DNA of 64,000 nucleotides from Torymus aiolomorphi (GCA_036365515.1 CM070873.1:213017376-213081375), one strand, 5' to 3'; positions 1-13,726 are shown, counted from the stretch's first letter. Translations and numbers: made by a program. The notes: generated by a model from the letters alone, not told the origin.

Positions 1-32
1 CAATTGTCTTCACTATTTTTTTTTTGCTAGGG
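1..32. repeat. Terminal fragment of a palindromic MITE
   Basis: Bases 1-32 are the reverse complement of the left terminus of the element at 61119-61829: the CAATTGTCTTCACTA stretch, a T-run, then CTAGGG. The element therefore ends at the GGG at 30-32 and the rest lies outside the window. Confidence 0.6.
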
Positions 33-667
33 AGGCAATGCTTATAAATTAATGCAAAGCTACTTAACAAATAGAAAACAGAAAGTAAGAATTGACCAAA
101 GTGAGAGTGAATCGATAACAATAACGGTGGGAGTGCCCCAAGGAACAATCCTTGGGCCATTACTTTTTATATTATATATAAATGATTTACTGATAACAAT
201 GCCAGAAAACTCAATTTTATCATATGCTGATGACACAGCAGTTATATCGTCAGGTAAAACCTGGAAAGAAGTTGAAAGTGAAATGAATCGATATCTTGAA
301 AAAGTAGCTATATGGCTCGCATTGAATAAACTAACATTAAACATAAGTAAAACTGTGTACATAATTTTCGGGAATTACTGTGACAGTATACCAACAAATT
401 TAGATATTTATATTAACAAAGAAAAATTAAAGAAAGTTGACTCGTGTAAATATTTAGGAGTTAATTTTGATCATAATCTAAAATGGGATAAACATATCAA
501 CTACCTAATAAAAAAAACAAGTTACTTAAATTTCATCTTTTACAAAATTAACAAATTTATGTAAATAAGTACGTTAAAGGTTATTACTATGCGTTTTTTC
601 ACAGTGTTATTAATTATGGGATAATTGCCTGGGGAGGTGTATATAAAAACAATCAACATTTACTTCA
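33..667 (+). pseudogene. Non-LTR retrotransposon reverse transcriptase fragment
   Basis: The frame 52-564 encodes the second half of a LINE-type reverse transcriptase (Jockey/I-like group). It shows GVPQGTILGPLLFILYINDL followed by the catalytic YADD motif and a K-rich downstream block ending in KYLGVNFDHNLKWDKHI. A stop at 562-564 is followed, one frame over, by HSVINYGIIAWGG, the usual continuation, so the copy carries a one-base frameshift. There is no 5' end, endonuclease or 3' tail. It is cut on the left by a MITE end and on the right at about 668 by another repeat. Clade is uncertain. Confidence 0.85.
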
Positions 668-760
668 AAATATATTTCTTACGCTAAGCCACCCAAGTCT
701 TAAATCTATCAACGAACAACTGAATTGTGGATCTCAAAGAAGATATGCCTATAACAAAAT
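668..760. repeat. Fragment of the roughly 600-bp right-end repeat
   Basis: It matches 63846-63940 in direct orientation and 59880-59985 inverted, sharing the blocks CCACCCAAGTCTTAAATC and TGTGGATCTCAAA. The same repeat therefore occurs at both ends of the window. Confidence 0.75.
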
Positions 761-815
761 AACAAAATGAATAAATATATAATTTAAAATATTTTAAAAT
801 GTATATTACACTATA

Positions 816-2136
816 GGGGAAGGCGGGGCATGACGTGTCAGGCAGGTAAGTTTGGCACCCTCAAATTTTTAATATTAATGAATGCAAAAAATGTAATTTT
901 TACGTAAACCTAATTAGATATGCTTTTAGAATTTTTCTCTATACTTTTGAGATTATAGATAATGTTTAACATTTAATTTAATAAGATTGAAAATCGGTGC
1001 TTAGAAACAAGGTTGACTTCATTTTTAAGTCGCTTGGAGTAACGAGAAAATGATTTTTTTTCTAAATGAGACCAAACCTATTTGATAGTTTCAACTTTTA
1101 TCTTTCAAGCCCTGTTTTTGTTATTTTCAGAAAATCTTATAAATAATATAATTAAAAAATGAAAATGGTATTAAAATGGGGCATGACGTGGCACCCTGGC
1201 GGGGCACGCGTGGCACACTCGGGCGTATCAGTGCGCCGCGGCGGCCGCCGAACGAAGTGATGTAACCTACAAACAAAAAACGGAGCAAGATGGGTTAACA
1301 ACTACGCAGTGCAATAATTTAGTTTTAAGTAGTTTTTAGTTTCAATTATTACATTAATAAGTAAATAACGATTATTTCGACTGCGTATTAAGTTATATTT
1401 AGAGTAGAAGAAAGCCACTTGAAGACTTAAACACAAATCAGCTTGATTTATCCATTGTTAATAATAATTCAGCTTCCGTAAATAATGAAAATTACTTTAG
1501 AAAAGTAATACCTGAAGAATCAATTGTAGATACTCAAACTGCCTTTTTCAATGGTCAGGTAGTTCAAATATGCTACATAGATGAAAATGATGCGAAATAT
1601 TTAAATTTAAACTTATTGTAATAATAATGAGAATTTGTTAATCAAACAAAAGTATTATGTTGTGATCATATTTTATAAGAAGGAATTTATAATATAAAAT
1701 TATTTATTAAAATGTAATAATTTATTTTAAAATAAAAATTGTTATGTTCCTTAATAAAAATAAAATTTTTAATTTTCAATAGACTGATTCATTATTTGAT
1801 TTTTGAAAATTTTATTATGGCATAATTATTAAAGTATTAATTACTGGAAAAAGGAATTGAAAAATACCTATAGTAAAATATTAAATTTGACCGTGTCATG
1901 CGTGCCCCGTCGGGTGCCACAATCCACCCGCCGGTGGGGCACGTAGAGCATTTTTTTCAGAATTTCTTTTCTGTATTTTATCAATAATTAAAAGAAAATG
2001 AAAAAAAAGTTAATAGTTTATTTTATTTTATTTTTTTCTGATCTAATTATTTCGTTTTTGTACATTTTGAAATAATACACGGTTTAGTTGTTATTTTTAA
2101 TCAAAGTTAGGGTGTCACACGTGCCCCGCCCTCCCC
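816..2136. mobile_element. TA-flanked DNA transposon, copy 1
   Basis: A 1.32-kb element with imperfect terminal inverted repeats: GGGGAAGGCGGGGCATGACG on the left, and GGGGAGGGCGGGGCACG read inward on the right. It is flanked by TA on both sides (814-815, 2137-2138). A second copy lies inverted at 8525-9848 and matches along its length. TA duplication suggests a Tc1/mariner or pogo-like origin, but no transposase domain remains, so the superfamily is inferred. It contains the short coding-like exon at 1403-1621. Confidence 0.7.
1403..1621 (+). pseudogene. Terminal-exon-like coding remnant in the TA element
   Basis: An open frame of about 72 codons runs from a plausible splice acceptor (TTATATTTAG, ending at 1402) to TAA at 1619-1621. 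It has no ATG, so it looks like the last exon of a longer gene. The peptide is acidic and Asn-rich and ends with FFNGQVVQICYIDENDAKYL. The inverted copy near 9059-9250 keeps most of the peptide but has an in-frame stop. I do not recognise the family. A transposase or captured host-gene tail is possible. Confidence 0.4.
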
Positions 2137-2140
2137 TACT

Positions 2141-2494
2141 AGCTACATTCAACGCATTTCGCGCGTATTACTATTATTGCTATTTTTTTCTTTTTTTTTT
2201 TGAGGTTATGAACATGATCATGTTAGTTAATTTCAATCTAAAAGTTTGTTTTAATCAGTTTAAATTATACAATAATAATGTAATTTTGATAAATAAAATA
2301 ATAAAATTTTTCTTATACTATTGTTACGGACGGATATTCCATTTTTTAATACTACAACTCAAGAATTTAATCTTAAAATTTAAACACATTATATTTTTGC
2401 GCCTATTCTTTATAGACCAATCAAATGAGTCAACAACAACCAATCAAAACAGTCTTATTGTGGTGACAGATTTCATCCATCACTTTTTTAAGAG
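2141..2494. other. AT-rich sequence without recognisable gene
   Basis: AT-rich with homopolymer T runs. The open frame crossing it begins inside the transposon terminus and shows no domain. Nothing else seen. Confidence 0.5.
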
Positions 2495-2910
2495 AGGAAC
2501 AGTGAGTGGTGGACAAAAAACCTCAATTATATGAAATAAAATAATGAATGTACAAACAATTTTTTTAAAAATCGATTAAAAGTTACAAACTATAGTAAAG
2601 CCATCCACATGTCAATACTCTTTCATATGTGAAGTGCTTTTATAACTATATGTGAATTCGCCAAGATCAGTCAGGACACAAATTTGTAAGATACTTAATT
2701 GGACTTTGTTCTGTTACATGAGGCTTGACGCGAAATTTCAGCTGAGTTCTGTCAACGGGGACAACATCGCCAAGACGTCGCCTCCTCGCGCGCCCTATCG
2801 CCGTCGCCATCGTGACTGTTCTTGCGGTATCTACTAATATCGAGTACACGTCGAGAGCGCGAGCACGAGGCTCGTTGAACATCGTTTCTTCTTTTTCCAC
2901 ATTAAGCAAA
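2495..2910 (-). repeat. Dispersed repeat with conserved basic peptide, copy 1
   Basis: It is homologous in inverted orientation to 59345-59800 (shared blocks include CTGAGTTCTGTCAACGGGGA and GTAAAGCCATCCACAT). On the - strand (2667-2909) the frame reads RRRRLGDVVPVDRTQLKF. The other copy reads RRRRLGDNVPVDRTQLKF, so the peptide is better conserved than the surrounding DNA. The GC-rich part contrasts with the AT-rich flanks. No known domain; a transposon leader or gene fragment is possible. Confidence 0.6.
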
Positions 2911-3489
2911 ATATCATCAATAACATTATTCTAATGTTGCAGGTATGTTACATGTCTCTATTATTTACTTACAGTTGTGTCGGTACATTACAATTGTTAT
3001 AATAATAAAGTTAATTCTATATTTTCAATTAAATTGATTATTTTTTAAAATGTAATACTTGCAAACAATTATACCAACATTCTAATGAAACATTTGCACG
3101 ATAATATATTATCGTTCAAAATTTCATTAAACTGTTATTCTTCATTTAGAAGCAGTATTAAACTGCTAAATAATAAATAAATTGAGTTATACATCAAGCA
3201 GAGCATATTCCCGGATTTTGGAAAAAATCATGTAATTGATCACAAGATTTTCTTCAATAGGGCATACGCTCTATTTGGCCATATTCAGGGTGGCGAAAAT
3301 ACTATTTGTACCGAAATACATATTTTTATACTTTTATAAAATAAAACAATTAAAAATATATACATCTGTTTTATTTTTTCATTGAGTTTTATTTACATCT
3401 CTAATTTCATATTAGAAAATAAATTAAAACGATTAAATTAATTTAAACAATTAATTACAGAAAAATCATATTAATTCATTTAAAATTGT
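2911..3489. other. AT-rich intergenic sequence
   Basis: No gene seen. A small hairpin-like segment at about 3211-3266 begins CCCGGATTTTGG and ends TTCAATAGGG, resembling termini of the CCC...GGG elements, but it is too short to classify. Confidence 0.4.
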
Positions 3490-3807
3490 TAGTGGAAACA
3501 TGAGACTCACATGAGACTTACATGAGAATTTGGCATGAGACTCACCTGAGAATCACGTGAGATTCATGTGAGTCTCATATGAATTTTTTCAGCCGGATTG
3601 TCTACATCCATGTGGATTAGTTGGAATCTACGTGGATTCCAAAAAATCCACGTGAATTTTTCAAATCGGGTTGGTTTCTCAGAATCCACATAGATTTCAA
3701 ATAATCCACATGGATTTTCATCATGATATCCGCGTGGATGATCCACGCGGATATCCATTTGAATCCATGTGGAATCCATGTCAATCCACGTGGATATTTT
3801 CAACAGG
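3490..3807. repeat. Palindromic-word array (TCCACGTGGA / CTCACATGAG)
   Basis: A dense irregular array of self-complementary words: first CATGAGACTCACATGAG variants, then ATCCACGTGGAT variants, ending in TTTTCAACAGGG. The end matches the right-terminus style of the CCC...GGG hairpin elements elsewhere in the window. I could not find a left terminus, so this may be half an element. Confidence 0.6.
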
Positions 3808-3944
3808 GATACATACAGTCACATACTCACACGTACATTAAAACTGCAGTTTATACGCACTGATACATTTAGTCATAATGTTTGTCAATTATGCAAGCAC
3901 GTACACAGTTGTGAAAATAAAACTTATTTTTTAATGTTGAATTT

Positions 3945-4056
3945 CGGGTAACTCGCGCGATTATCGCGCCAGAAAATGGTCGATAAACTGGCACGATCTT
4001 CGCGCGATTAGTCGCGCGATTAATTGCGCGATATTTTTCAATACGGACACGAATAC
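3945..4056. repeat. Palindromic-word array (TCGCGCGA)
   Basis: Repeated TCGCGCGA and near matches (GCGCGATTAGTCGCGCGATT) ending TTTTTCAATACGG, next to the start of the satellite. Likely a fragment of an element of the same architecture as 3490-3807 with a different word. Confidence 0.55.
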
Positions 4057-4915
4057 GGGAGCGCGTCAGACGTGTACATATGGCAAAATAAATATTTTAA
4101 TAATTGTTAACCCCAAGCAGGCGGGGGATGCGAGTTCTACGCGAATACGGGAGCGCGTCAGACGTGCATACATGGAAAAATAATGATTTAAATAATTCTT
4201 AACCCCAAGTAGGCGGGGGTTGCGAGTTCCAGGTGTATACGATAGCGCGTCAGACGTGTATACATGGCATAATAATTGTTTAAATAATTGTTAACCACAC
4301 GTAGGCGGGGGGTGAGAGTTCCACACGTATACTAGAGCGCCTCAGAAGTATATACATGGAAAAATAATTATTTTAATAATTCTTAACCCCAAGCAGGCGG
4401 GGGATGCGAGTTCTACGCGAATACGGGAGCGCGTCAGACGTGTATATATGCCAAAATTACTATTTGAATAATTCATAACTCCAAGTAGGCCGGGGATGCG
4501 AGTTCTACCCGTATACGGGAGCGCGACAGACGTATATGCCAGAATAACTATTTAAATAATTCTTTACCCCGAATAGGCGGGGGATACGATTCCCCGCGTA
4601 TGCGGTAGCGCGTCTGACGTGCATACATGGCAAAATAATTATTTTAATCATTCTTAACCCCAAGAAAGCGAGGGATGCGAGTTCCACGCCTATACGGGAG
4701 TACGTCAGACGTGTATACATGGCAAAATAATTATTTTAATAATTCTCAACCACAAGCAGGCGGAGGATGCAAGTATATTCCACACATGTACAGGAGCGCG
4801 TCAGACGTGTATACATGGCAAAATAATTATTTAAATAATTATTAACCCCAAGCAGCCGGGGGTTACGAGTTCCACGCACATACTGAAGCGCGTCAGAAAT
4901 TTTTTTATGGCGAAA
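4057..4915 (+). repeat. 92-bp satellite array, forward half
   Basis: About nine or ten degenerate units with a period of 91-94 bp. Each contains GAGCGCGTCAGACGTGTATA, an ATGGCAAAATAATTATTT segment, a near-palindrome around ATTTAAATAATT, and CCCCAAGCAGGCGGGGGATG. The GAGCGCGTCAGACG starts recur near 4059, 4151, 4244, 4424, 4517, 4609, 4700, 4793 and 4886. Units differ by scattered substitutions. Confidence 0.85.
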
Positions 4916-4924
4916 TAATTATTT

Positions 4925-5151
4925 TCGTCATGTCTGACGCGCTCCCGTATACACGTGGACCTTGCATCCCCCGCCTGCTTGGGGTTAAGAATTATTTAAA
5001 TAATTATTTTGCCATGTATACACGTTTGACGCGCTCCTGTATACGCGTGGAACTAGCATCCCCCGCCTAGTTGGGTTTAGGAGGTATTCCATCAATTATT
5101 TTAGCATGTATATACATCTGACACGCTCCCGTATACGCGTGAAACTCGTAT
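4925..5151 (-). repeat. 92-bp satellite array, inverted half (segment 1)
   Basis: Orientation flips at about 4920: units now read TCTGACGCGCTCCCGTATAC then CATCCCCCGCCTGCTTGGGG. The array is interrupted at 5152 by a hairpin element and continues at 6398-6455, 7284-8316 and 28497-28745. Confidence 0.85.
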
Positions 5152-6395
5152 CCCTTATAAAAATATCCTATAGAAAATCCTGTAGGAAATGCTATAGGAA
5201 ATCCTGTAGGCATTCCGTAGAAATCCTATAGGAATCCTATAGGATACTCTATAGGCAGTCCTATATGAAATTCTATATAGGAAGTTCTATAGGAAATCCT
5301 ATGTGAATTTCGCGCTTTTCCTGTAGGAAATCCTATAGGAAATCCTATAGGAAATTCTGTACGTAATTCTGTAGGAAAAAACTGTAGACAATTTTAAATG
5401 GAAAATCCTGCAGGGAATTCTGTACGTAATTCTGTAGGAAAAACTGTAGACAATTTTAAATGGAAAATCCTGCAGGGAATTCTGGAGTATTTTCGTAAAA
5501 ACAGTTTATAGAGGTTTAGCATCTTATTTAGCGCTGTAACATCGCACAGCAAAATCAGTGGCAAACAGTCCTAGGTAAGAAGTTGCACCTAGGGACTGCC
5601 GTTCACGACTGCCGGCGCTTACCGATTAAGCCCAATGAGCTCAGATATCAAAATCAAGGTAATCCTTGTCACATTGACTCTCCGTAAAGTCGTTCAAACG
5701 GTTGAATCTCATGGCTTTACATACCCTCGCGGTTCCAATGTGTTTATGAGAGTTCCGACTGCTGCGCCCCATAGCAGCATAGCAGCGAACATACATAAAC
5801 GAGGCTCTGAAGAAGCAAGCTTCTACCGCATGCTGCAGCGCAGCGCAGCATTCGGGACTCTCATCAACACATTGGAACCGCGAGGGTATGTAAAGCCATG
5901 AGATTCAACCGTTTGAACGACTTTACGGAGAGTCAATGTGACAAGGATTACCTTGATTTTGATATCTGAGCTCATTGGGCTTAATCGCTAAGCGCCGGCA
6001 GTCGTGCACGGCAGTCCCTAGGTGCAACTCCTTACCTAGGACTGTTTGCCACTGATTCTACTGTGCGATGTTACAGCGCTAAATAAGATGCTAAACCTCT
6101 ATAAACTGTTTTCACGAAAATACTCCAGAATTCCCTGCAGGATTTTCCATGTAAAATTGTCTACAGTTTTTCCTACAGAATTACCTACAGAATTTCCTAT
6201 AGGATTTCCTATAGGATTTCCTACAAGAAAAGCGCGAAATTCACATAGGATTTCCTATAGAACTTCCTATATAGAATTTCATATAGGACTGCCTATAGAG
6301 TATCCTATAGGATTCCTATAGGATTTCTACGGAATGCCTACAGGATTTCCTATAGCATTTCCTACAGGATTTTCTATAGGATATTTTTATAAGGG
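5152..6395. mobile_element. Hairpin element, word CCTATAGGA, inside satellite
   Basis: A 1.24-kb, almost fully palindromic element. Termini are CCCTTATAAAAATATCC and its exact inverse, flanked by AT (5150-5151, 6396-6397). The outer 350 bp of each arm is an array of CCTATAGGAAATCC-type words; the inner arms (about 5500-5765 and 5841-6115) are a non-repetitive inverted repeat closed by a loop of about 75 bp. The inner arm holds GATATCAAAA, AAGG(N)4CCTT and CGTAAAGTCG blocks shared with 56723-57556 and 57861-58790. The transcript would form a long hairpin. No protein is credible here; open frames follow from arm symmetry. Confidence 0.8.
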
Positions 6396-6397
6396 AT

Positions 6398-6455
6398 TCC
6401 CCGCCTACTTGGGTTTAAGAGGTATTCCATTAATTATTTTGGAATGTATACACAT
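6398..6455 (-). repeat. 92-bp satellite, segment 2
   Basis: CCCCGCCTACTTGGGTTTAA followed by the AT-rich unit centre, continuing the inverted array between two inserted elements. Confidence 0.75.
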
Positions 6456-7275
6456 TAGGGGTGTCGGACTGTTCGAAATTCGAACTACTCGGCCTAAATA
6501 CTCGACTCGGCGAACTCGAGTCGAGTGGGACCCATTACTCGAAGTACTGAACTACTCGAACTTCAATCGAATAGTTCGAAATGATCGAACTATTGGACAT
6601 AATCGGACGGTCCGAAGTGATCGAACTGTTCCAAGTCCGATTGAATAGTTCGGAATAATTGAACAGTTCGAAATAATCGAACAGTTCGAAATAACCGAAC
6701 AGTTTGAAATAATCGAACTGTTCGAAATAACTAAACTGTTCGACATGATTAAGCTACTTGAATCCCGGCTTGTAACTTTGTAAAATCTGTTTTATTATAT
6801 TATTATTCTTGATAGACACATTTTTTTACATTAAATTTAGTTTTCTATACAGTAGAATTAAAATTCCACTTGTAACTGAGATATTTATTTCATAATAAAT
6901 GACAAAATACTATTTTTTTAATTTTTAAAATTATTTCATTAAATACGCATTCATTTTTGTTAAAGTTAAATAAATAAATAAATAAATAAAAAAGAAAAAT
7001 ACTTCGACATAAATCGAATAGTCCGACCTGGTTCGAACAGTTCGCCAAAATCGACTAGTCCGATTTCGGTCGAACAGTCCGATCTGGTTCGAACAGTTCG
7101 ACCAAATCGAGTAGTTCAATCATGTCCGAGTAGTTCATTTGGTCCGAACAGTTTGATGGTATACGAGTAGTTCGTATGATGTTGAACAGTTCAAAGTATC
7201 GAGTATTCGACTCGAGTTCGAAAAAATAGTTCGATACTGTTCAAACACGTCGAGTCGAGTATTCGTGCATCCCTA
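6456..7275. mobile_element. hAT-type MITE with TCGAAC word arrays
   Basis: Termini TAGGGGTGTCGG and TAGGGATGCACGAATACTCG (read inward) with an exact 8-bp target duplication ATACACAT (6448-6455, 7276-7283), diagnostic of hAT. Both subterminal zones are arrays of GTTCGA/TCGAAC words, densest at 6470-6745 and 7010-7270, around an AT-rich centre. No transposase, so non-autonomous. Confidence 0.85.
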
Positions 7276-7283
7276 ATACACAT

Positions 7284-8316
7284 CTGACACGCACCCGTAT
7301 ACGCGTGAAACTCGCATCCCCCGCCTGCTTGGGGTTAAGAATTATTTAGATAAGTTTTTTGCCACGTATACACGTCTAACGGGCTCCCGTATACGTGTGA
7401 AACTCGTATCCCCCGCCTACTCGGGGTTAAGAATTATTCAAATAGTTATTTTGACATATATATATACGTCTGACGCGCTCCCGTATACATGTCTAACTCG
7501 CATCGCCCGCCTGCTTCGGGTTAAAAATTATTTAAATAATTATTTTGCCATGTATACACGTCTGACGCGCTCCTTGGCATGTATACACATCTGACAGGCT
7601 CCCGCATACGCGTGAAACTCGTTTTCCCCGCCTACTTGGGGTTAAGAATTACTTTCAATAATTATTTTGCCTGCATGCTCGTCTGACGCGCTCCCGTATA
7701 TGTGTGGAACTCTTATCCCCCGCCTACTCGGGGTTAAGAATTATTTATATAGTTATTTTGCGATGTATACACGTCTGACGCACTCCCGTGTACACGTGGC
7801 ACTCGCATCGTCCGCCTGCTTGACGTCAAGAATTATCTAAATAATTATTTGACCAGGTATACGCGTGAAACTCGCATCCCCCTCCTACTTGCACGGTTAA
7901 GAATTACTTTCAATAATTATTTTGCCTGTATGCTCGTCTGAGGCGCTCCCGTATACGTGTGGAACTCGGATCCCCCGCCTACTCGGGGTTAAGAATTATT
8001 TATATAGTTATTTTGGTATATACGTCTGACGCCGTTCCGTATACGCGTGGAACTCGCATTCCCGGCCTACTTGGGTTAAGAATTATTCAAATAGTTCTTT
8101 TGCCATGTATACACGCCTTACGTGCTCCCGTATTTACGCGGCACTCGCATCCCCCGCATGCTTGGCGTTAAGAATTATTTAAATAATTATTTGGCCAGGT
8201 ATACACGTCTGATGCGGTCCCGTATCCACGTGGAACTCGCATCCCCCGCCTGCTTGAGCCTAAGAATTATTCAAATAATTATTTTGCCATGTATACACGT
8301 TTGATGCGCTCCCGTA
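7284..8316 (-). repeat. 92-bp satellite array, inverted half (segment 3)
   Basis: About eleven units in the TCTGACGCGCTCCCGTATAC orientation. It ends at CTCCCGTA (8309-8316), the target duplicated by the large hAT element. Confidence 0.85.
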
Positions 8317-8524
8317 CAGTGGCGTCAACTTAGGTCTGGATGGTCTGGATTCTTCCAGACCTCGCCGATGAGTAGGTCTGGAAATCGAGACCTCAAATGC
8401 TATAAAATAAATCAATACCAAAACGCCATTGTTCCTTCAAATCAAGTCAAAAATTCCTTCGCACCTCGACAAAGACAGTGATATATACGTGTTTTTGCAT
8501 AAGCATATCACCACACGGTATATA

Positions 8525-10035
<1,511 letters not shown>

Positions 10036-10313
10036 GCGCTCTCTCGCGTTCGTTTTATTTCTTCGGGTTCGTGGTACTTCGCGCGGCTAAATACATAAGT
10101 TGGAGTGGGGGCATGCAGAGGAGAAAAAGAGTTATGGGTAGGTGCTCCTCTTTCCTTGCCTCCACTCTCACTTTCTAGTGTTTGGCCGCGCAATGCAGTG
10201 ACGTGCGCGATCTATACCTACTTCGTATGTCTATATGAGTACAGCACATGTTTCTAACCTTATAGAAGTCGCGAATTTATACAAAACGCAGAGCTAATAA
10301 TGCACTGAAAACA
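10036..10313 (+). other. 5' leader region of the hAT transposase
   Basis: Sequence between microsatellite and start codon, locally GC-rich with CTCCACTCTCACTTTCT tracts. It probably carries the promoter and 5' UTR; no specific site could be assigned. Confidence 0.35.
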
Positions 10314-11058
10314 ATGATGGATAAGTTTGTGACGAGAACGAAAAGGAAGGATTCAACTGTACCATTTGAAAATAATATTCCTAATACACAAGGTGTCGAG
10401 CAAGCAACTGTTGAAAACAATGAGAATTTGATTGTAGACATTGCAGCAGTGGTTCCGGAAGATTTCTCTGTAAAAACAAACTCCAAGTATAGTAGAAACT
10501 GTAAGTATAGCCTTTTTTATCTAATCGTAACTCTCTTTATGCTCAGTTTTTTTCATTTAACACAGTCTCGCGAAGCTTTCAAAAATTTTAGTGCAAAAGA
10601 AATATGAAAAAGTTATTGATTCATTTTATAGCTTTGAGGTATAATTTAATGCAATACTTTGTTTTCGAAAAGTTTGCCTTTCATTTATATGCAACTTCTT
10701 TATAGTTCATTTTTATCTTGAGAAAAATCTAACAAAAACGAGATCATCAACGTGTATGTTTTGTTTTTAATTTTAATTCTTGATTTAGAACATTATTTCA
10801 TTTTTATTTTGTAAACGAAAAAATTGCACATTTAACATTAAAAAGAAAAATCCGCTTTATCGTCACATTCCCATACAGCATGAAAGAAAACTGAAATAAT
10901 TACATGAAATAATTCATGAATTAATACATTGAAATGATTTAGAAAGAATTTTAAAAGGAAAAAAAATTAATTTTAAATTAATTTTTAAAATAATATATGG
11001 AATCCTTACAAAATACTTTCAAAAATCTTCCAAAAAAATAAAAAAAGTGTTACCAAAA

Positions 11059-12170
11059 AATAATTACACGAATTAATTCTGAAAGGACTTTGAAAAGATT
11101 TTTTGAAAGAATACATAAAATAATTTCGAAATTATTGCAAGTATTCTTTCATGCAATAATTCAGAAATAATTTTAGAAAGATACAAATTAATCATTCACA
11201 AAAATAATTCAGTATCTATTCAAAAATCTTACATGAATTATTTCATGAAATCTTCTGGGAAACTCGTGTGAATTAATACAAGAAATAATTTTGAATTCTT
11301 TTGAAAAAGATTTTTAAAATAAAATTGTTTAAAACAAAATAGCAAAAAAAATAATTACACGAATTAATACTGAAAGGACTTTGAAAAGATTTTATGAAAG
11401 AATACATAAAATAATTTCGAAATTATTGCAAGTATTCTTTCATGCAATAATTCAGAAATAATTTCAGAAAGATACAAATTAATCATTCACAAAAATAATT
11501 CAATATCTATTCAAAAATCTTACATGAATTATTTCATGAAATCTTCTGGGAAACTCGTGTGAATTAATACAAGAAATAATTTTGAATTGTTTTGAAAAAG
11601 ATTTTTAGAATAAAATTTTTTAAAACAAAATAGCAAAAAAAATAATTACACGAATTAATTCTGAAAGAACTTTGAAAAGATTTTTTGAAAGAATACATAA
11701 AATAATTTCGAAATTATTGCAAGTATTCTTTCATGCAATAATTCAGAAATAATTTTAGAAAGATACAAATTAATCATTCACAAAAATAATTCAGTATCTA
11801 TTCAAAAATCTTACATGAATTATTTGATGAAATCTTCTGGGAAACTCGTGTGAATTAATACAAGAAATAATTTTGAATTCTTTTGAAAAAGATTTTTAGA
11901 ATAAAATTTTTTAAAACAAAATAGCAAAAAAATAATTACACGAATTAATTCTGAAAGAACTTTGAAAAGATTTTTTGAAAGAATACATAAAATAATTTCG
12001 AAATTATTGCAAGTATTCTTTCATGCAATAATTCAGAAATAATTTCAGAAAGATACAAATTAATCATTCACAAAAATAATTCAATATCTATTCAAAAATC
12101 TTACATGAATTATTTCATGAAATCTTCCGGGAAACTCGTGTGAATTAATAGATTTTTTTAAAGAAAACAT
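11059..12170. repeat. 290-bp tandem repeat
   Basis: Four near-identical units begin at about 11061, 11352, 11642 and 11932 with TAATTACACGAATTAAT, then a degenerate unit to about 12490. Units contain ATTTCATGAAAT and AATTATTTC words. Confidence 0.9.
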
Positions 12171-13654
12171 AACAATTCAGCAATCATGTCAAAAATTATA
12201 TCACGAAATAATTCAGAAATAATTTCAGAATGATAAAAATTAATCATTCACAAAGATAATTCAATATCTATTGAAAATAATTTCATGAATTATTTCATGA
12301 AATGTTGCGGGAAACTCACGTGAATTAATACAAGAAATAATTTAGAATTCGTTTGAAAAAGATTGTTACAATAAAATTTTTTAAAACACAATAGCAAAAA
12401 AGATATTTACACGAATTCTTCCTGAAAGAACCTTGAAAAGATTTTTTGAAAGAAAACATAAAATAGTTCAGAAATTATTGCAAGTATTCAACACGAAAAG
12501 GGCAGCGTCCGTACATAAGAGGCATCGTATAATGTATTTATTTTGTTTTTAATTCGAATTTGTTTCAATCAAATAAGTCCTAATTAATACAATATTTAAT
12601 AAACAAAACTTACTAAATAAGTATATACTAATTAAACAAAGTTAATATTAAAAAATAAAGAAATATTAGAAATAAATATTCTAATTTATTTTGTCAGTCA
12701 TTTTGCACTATATAATGAAAAAAATGAAATGATTGGATAATGATCGGATTTAGTCGTCCATTGTTTTCTACATTCGTATGATCCTATTAAAGAACGTATT
12801 AAAATGTGTGGGGGTATATAATTTTTCGTTTTTGTGAACTAAGATAGATTGAAACATTTACTAATTGCGAAAAATATTACTTTGAAAAGTTAATGTAAGA
12901 ATATAAAAACTTAACATAAAAGGAAAATAAAACATTTAAAGATGAATAATATAGGTACTTAAAATAAGCAATATTTTTTATTATTATTCATAATAGTATT
13001 CTTTCAGTATGACAATGTTTAGAAGTCCCCTCAAAATCGACAGAAATATTATTTATACGTCTGCCAAGAGTAAAGAGCCTTTGACTCTAAAAGTTGATTC
13101 TAAATTGAAAACACTACAAATAATAATAACGTCGGTAAGGTAGAGCTCATTCTATTCATCTCTGCATTATATGCATTTATCATTTTTTTATTTTTATCGA
13201 ATTTCGGGAAAAGAGCTCTTTATTGCCCTTCGTAATGACAAAAATACACTATGTGTAAATTTTCAAGTTATTGCTCGTTATAGATTTTACAGGAAACGGG
13301 TTGAAAAATTTTCTACCAGTTTTTTATGAAAAATAATGAACAGAATTTCTGAAAAATTTATAGGTGTATTATTTATGCAATTACGGAGTGCAGTGAAGAG
13401 CTTCATTCATCAAAAGTTGAATCTAAGGTCAAAAAATGTAAAAACTCATAACGTCGGTAAGGAAGAGCTCCTTTATACACACACATTTCACATCGACTTA
13501 ATACAATATTTAATAAACTAAAAGTATTAAATAACTATGAATTAATTGATCAAAGTTAATATTAAAAAATAAAGTAATATTAAGAATAAATTTTCTAATG
13601 TATCGTATCACTCATATTGCAGTATATAATGAAAAAAATGAAATGATCTAACAA

Positions 13655-13726
13655 GCGAGCGATAGCGTAATGGATAGCGTATTTGCGTAGTACCCAAGCG
13701 ACCCGGGTTCGAATCTCCATCATGTA
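13655..13726 (+). ncRNA. tRNA-derived SINE head or tRNA pseudogene
   Basis: An A-box-like TAGCGTAATGGATAGCG at 13663-13679 is followed 26 bp later by the B-box GGTTCGAATCTCC, with a CCCGGGTTCGAA T-arm. No closed acceptor stem, so not a functional tRNA; best read as a tRNA-derived SINE. Confidence 0.5.

Noticed and set aside
2088..2534. 148-codon open frame
   Set aside because: It begins in a transposon terminal repeat and runs through T-rich DNA (Phe/Leu/Ile-rich), with no domain.
4057..4915. Regularly spaced repeats that could suggest a CRISPR array
   Set aside because: The whole 92-bp unit repeats, with no unique spacers, in a eukaryotic setting; it is a satellite.
5635..5901. 88-codon open frame in the hairpin element
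   Set aside because: It crosses the palindrome centre, so its halves are antisense to each other; conservation is of the stem, not of a peptide.
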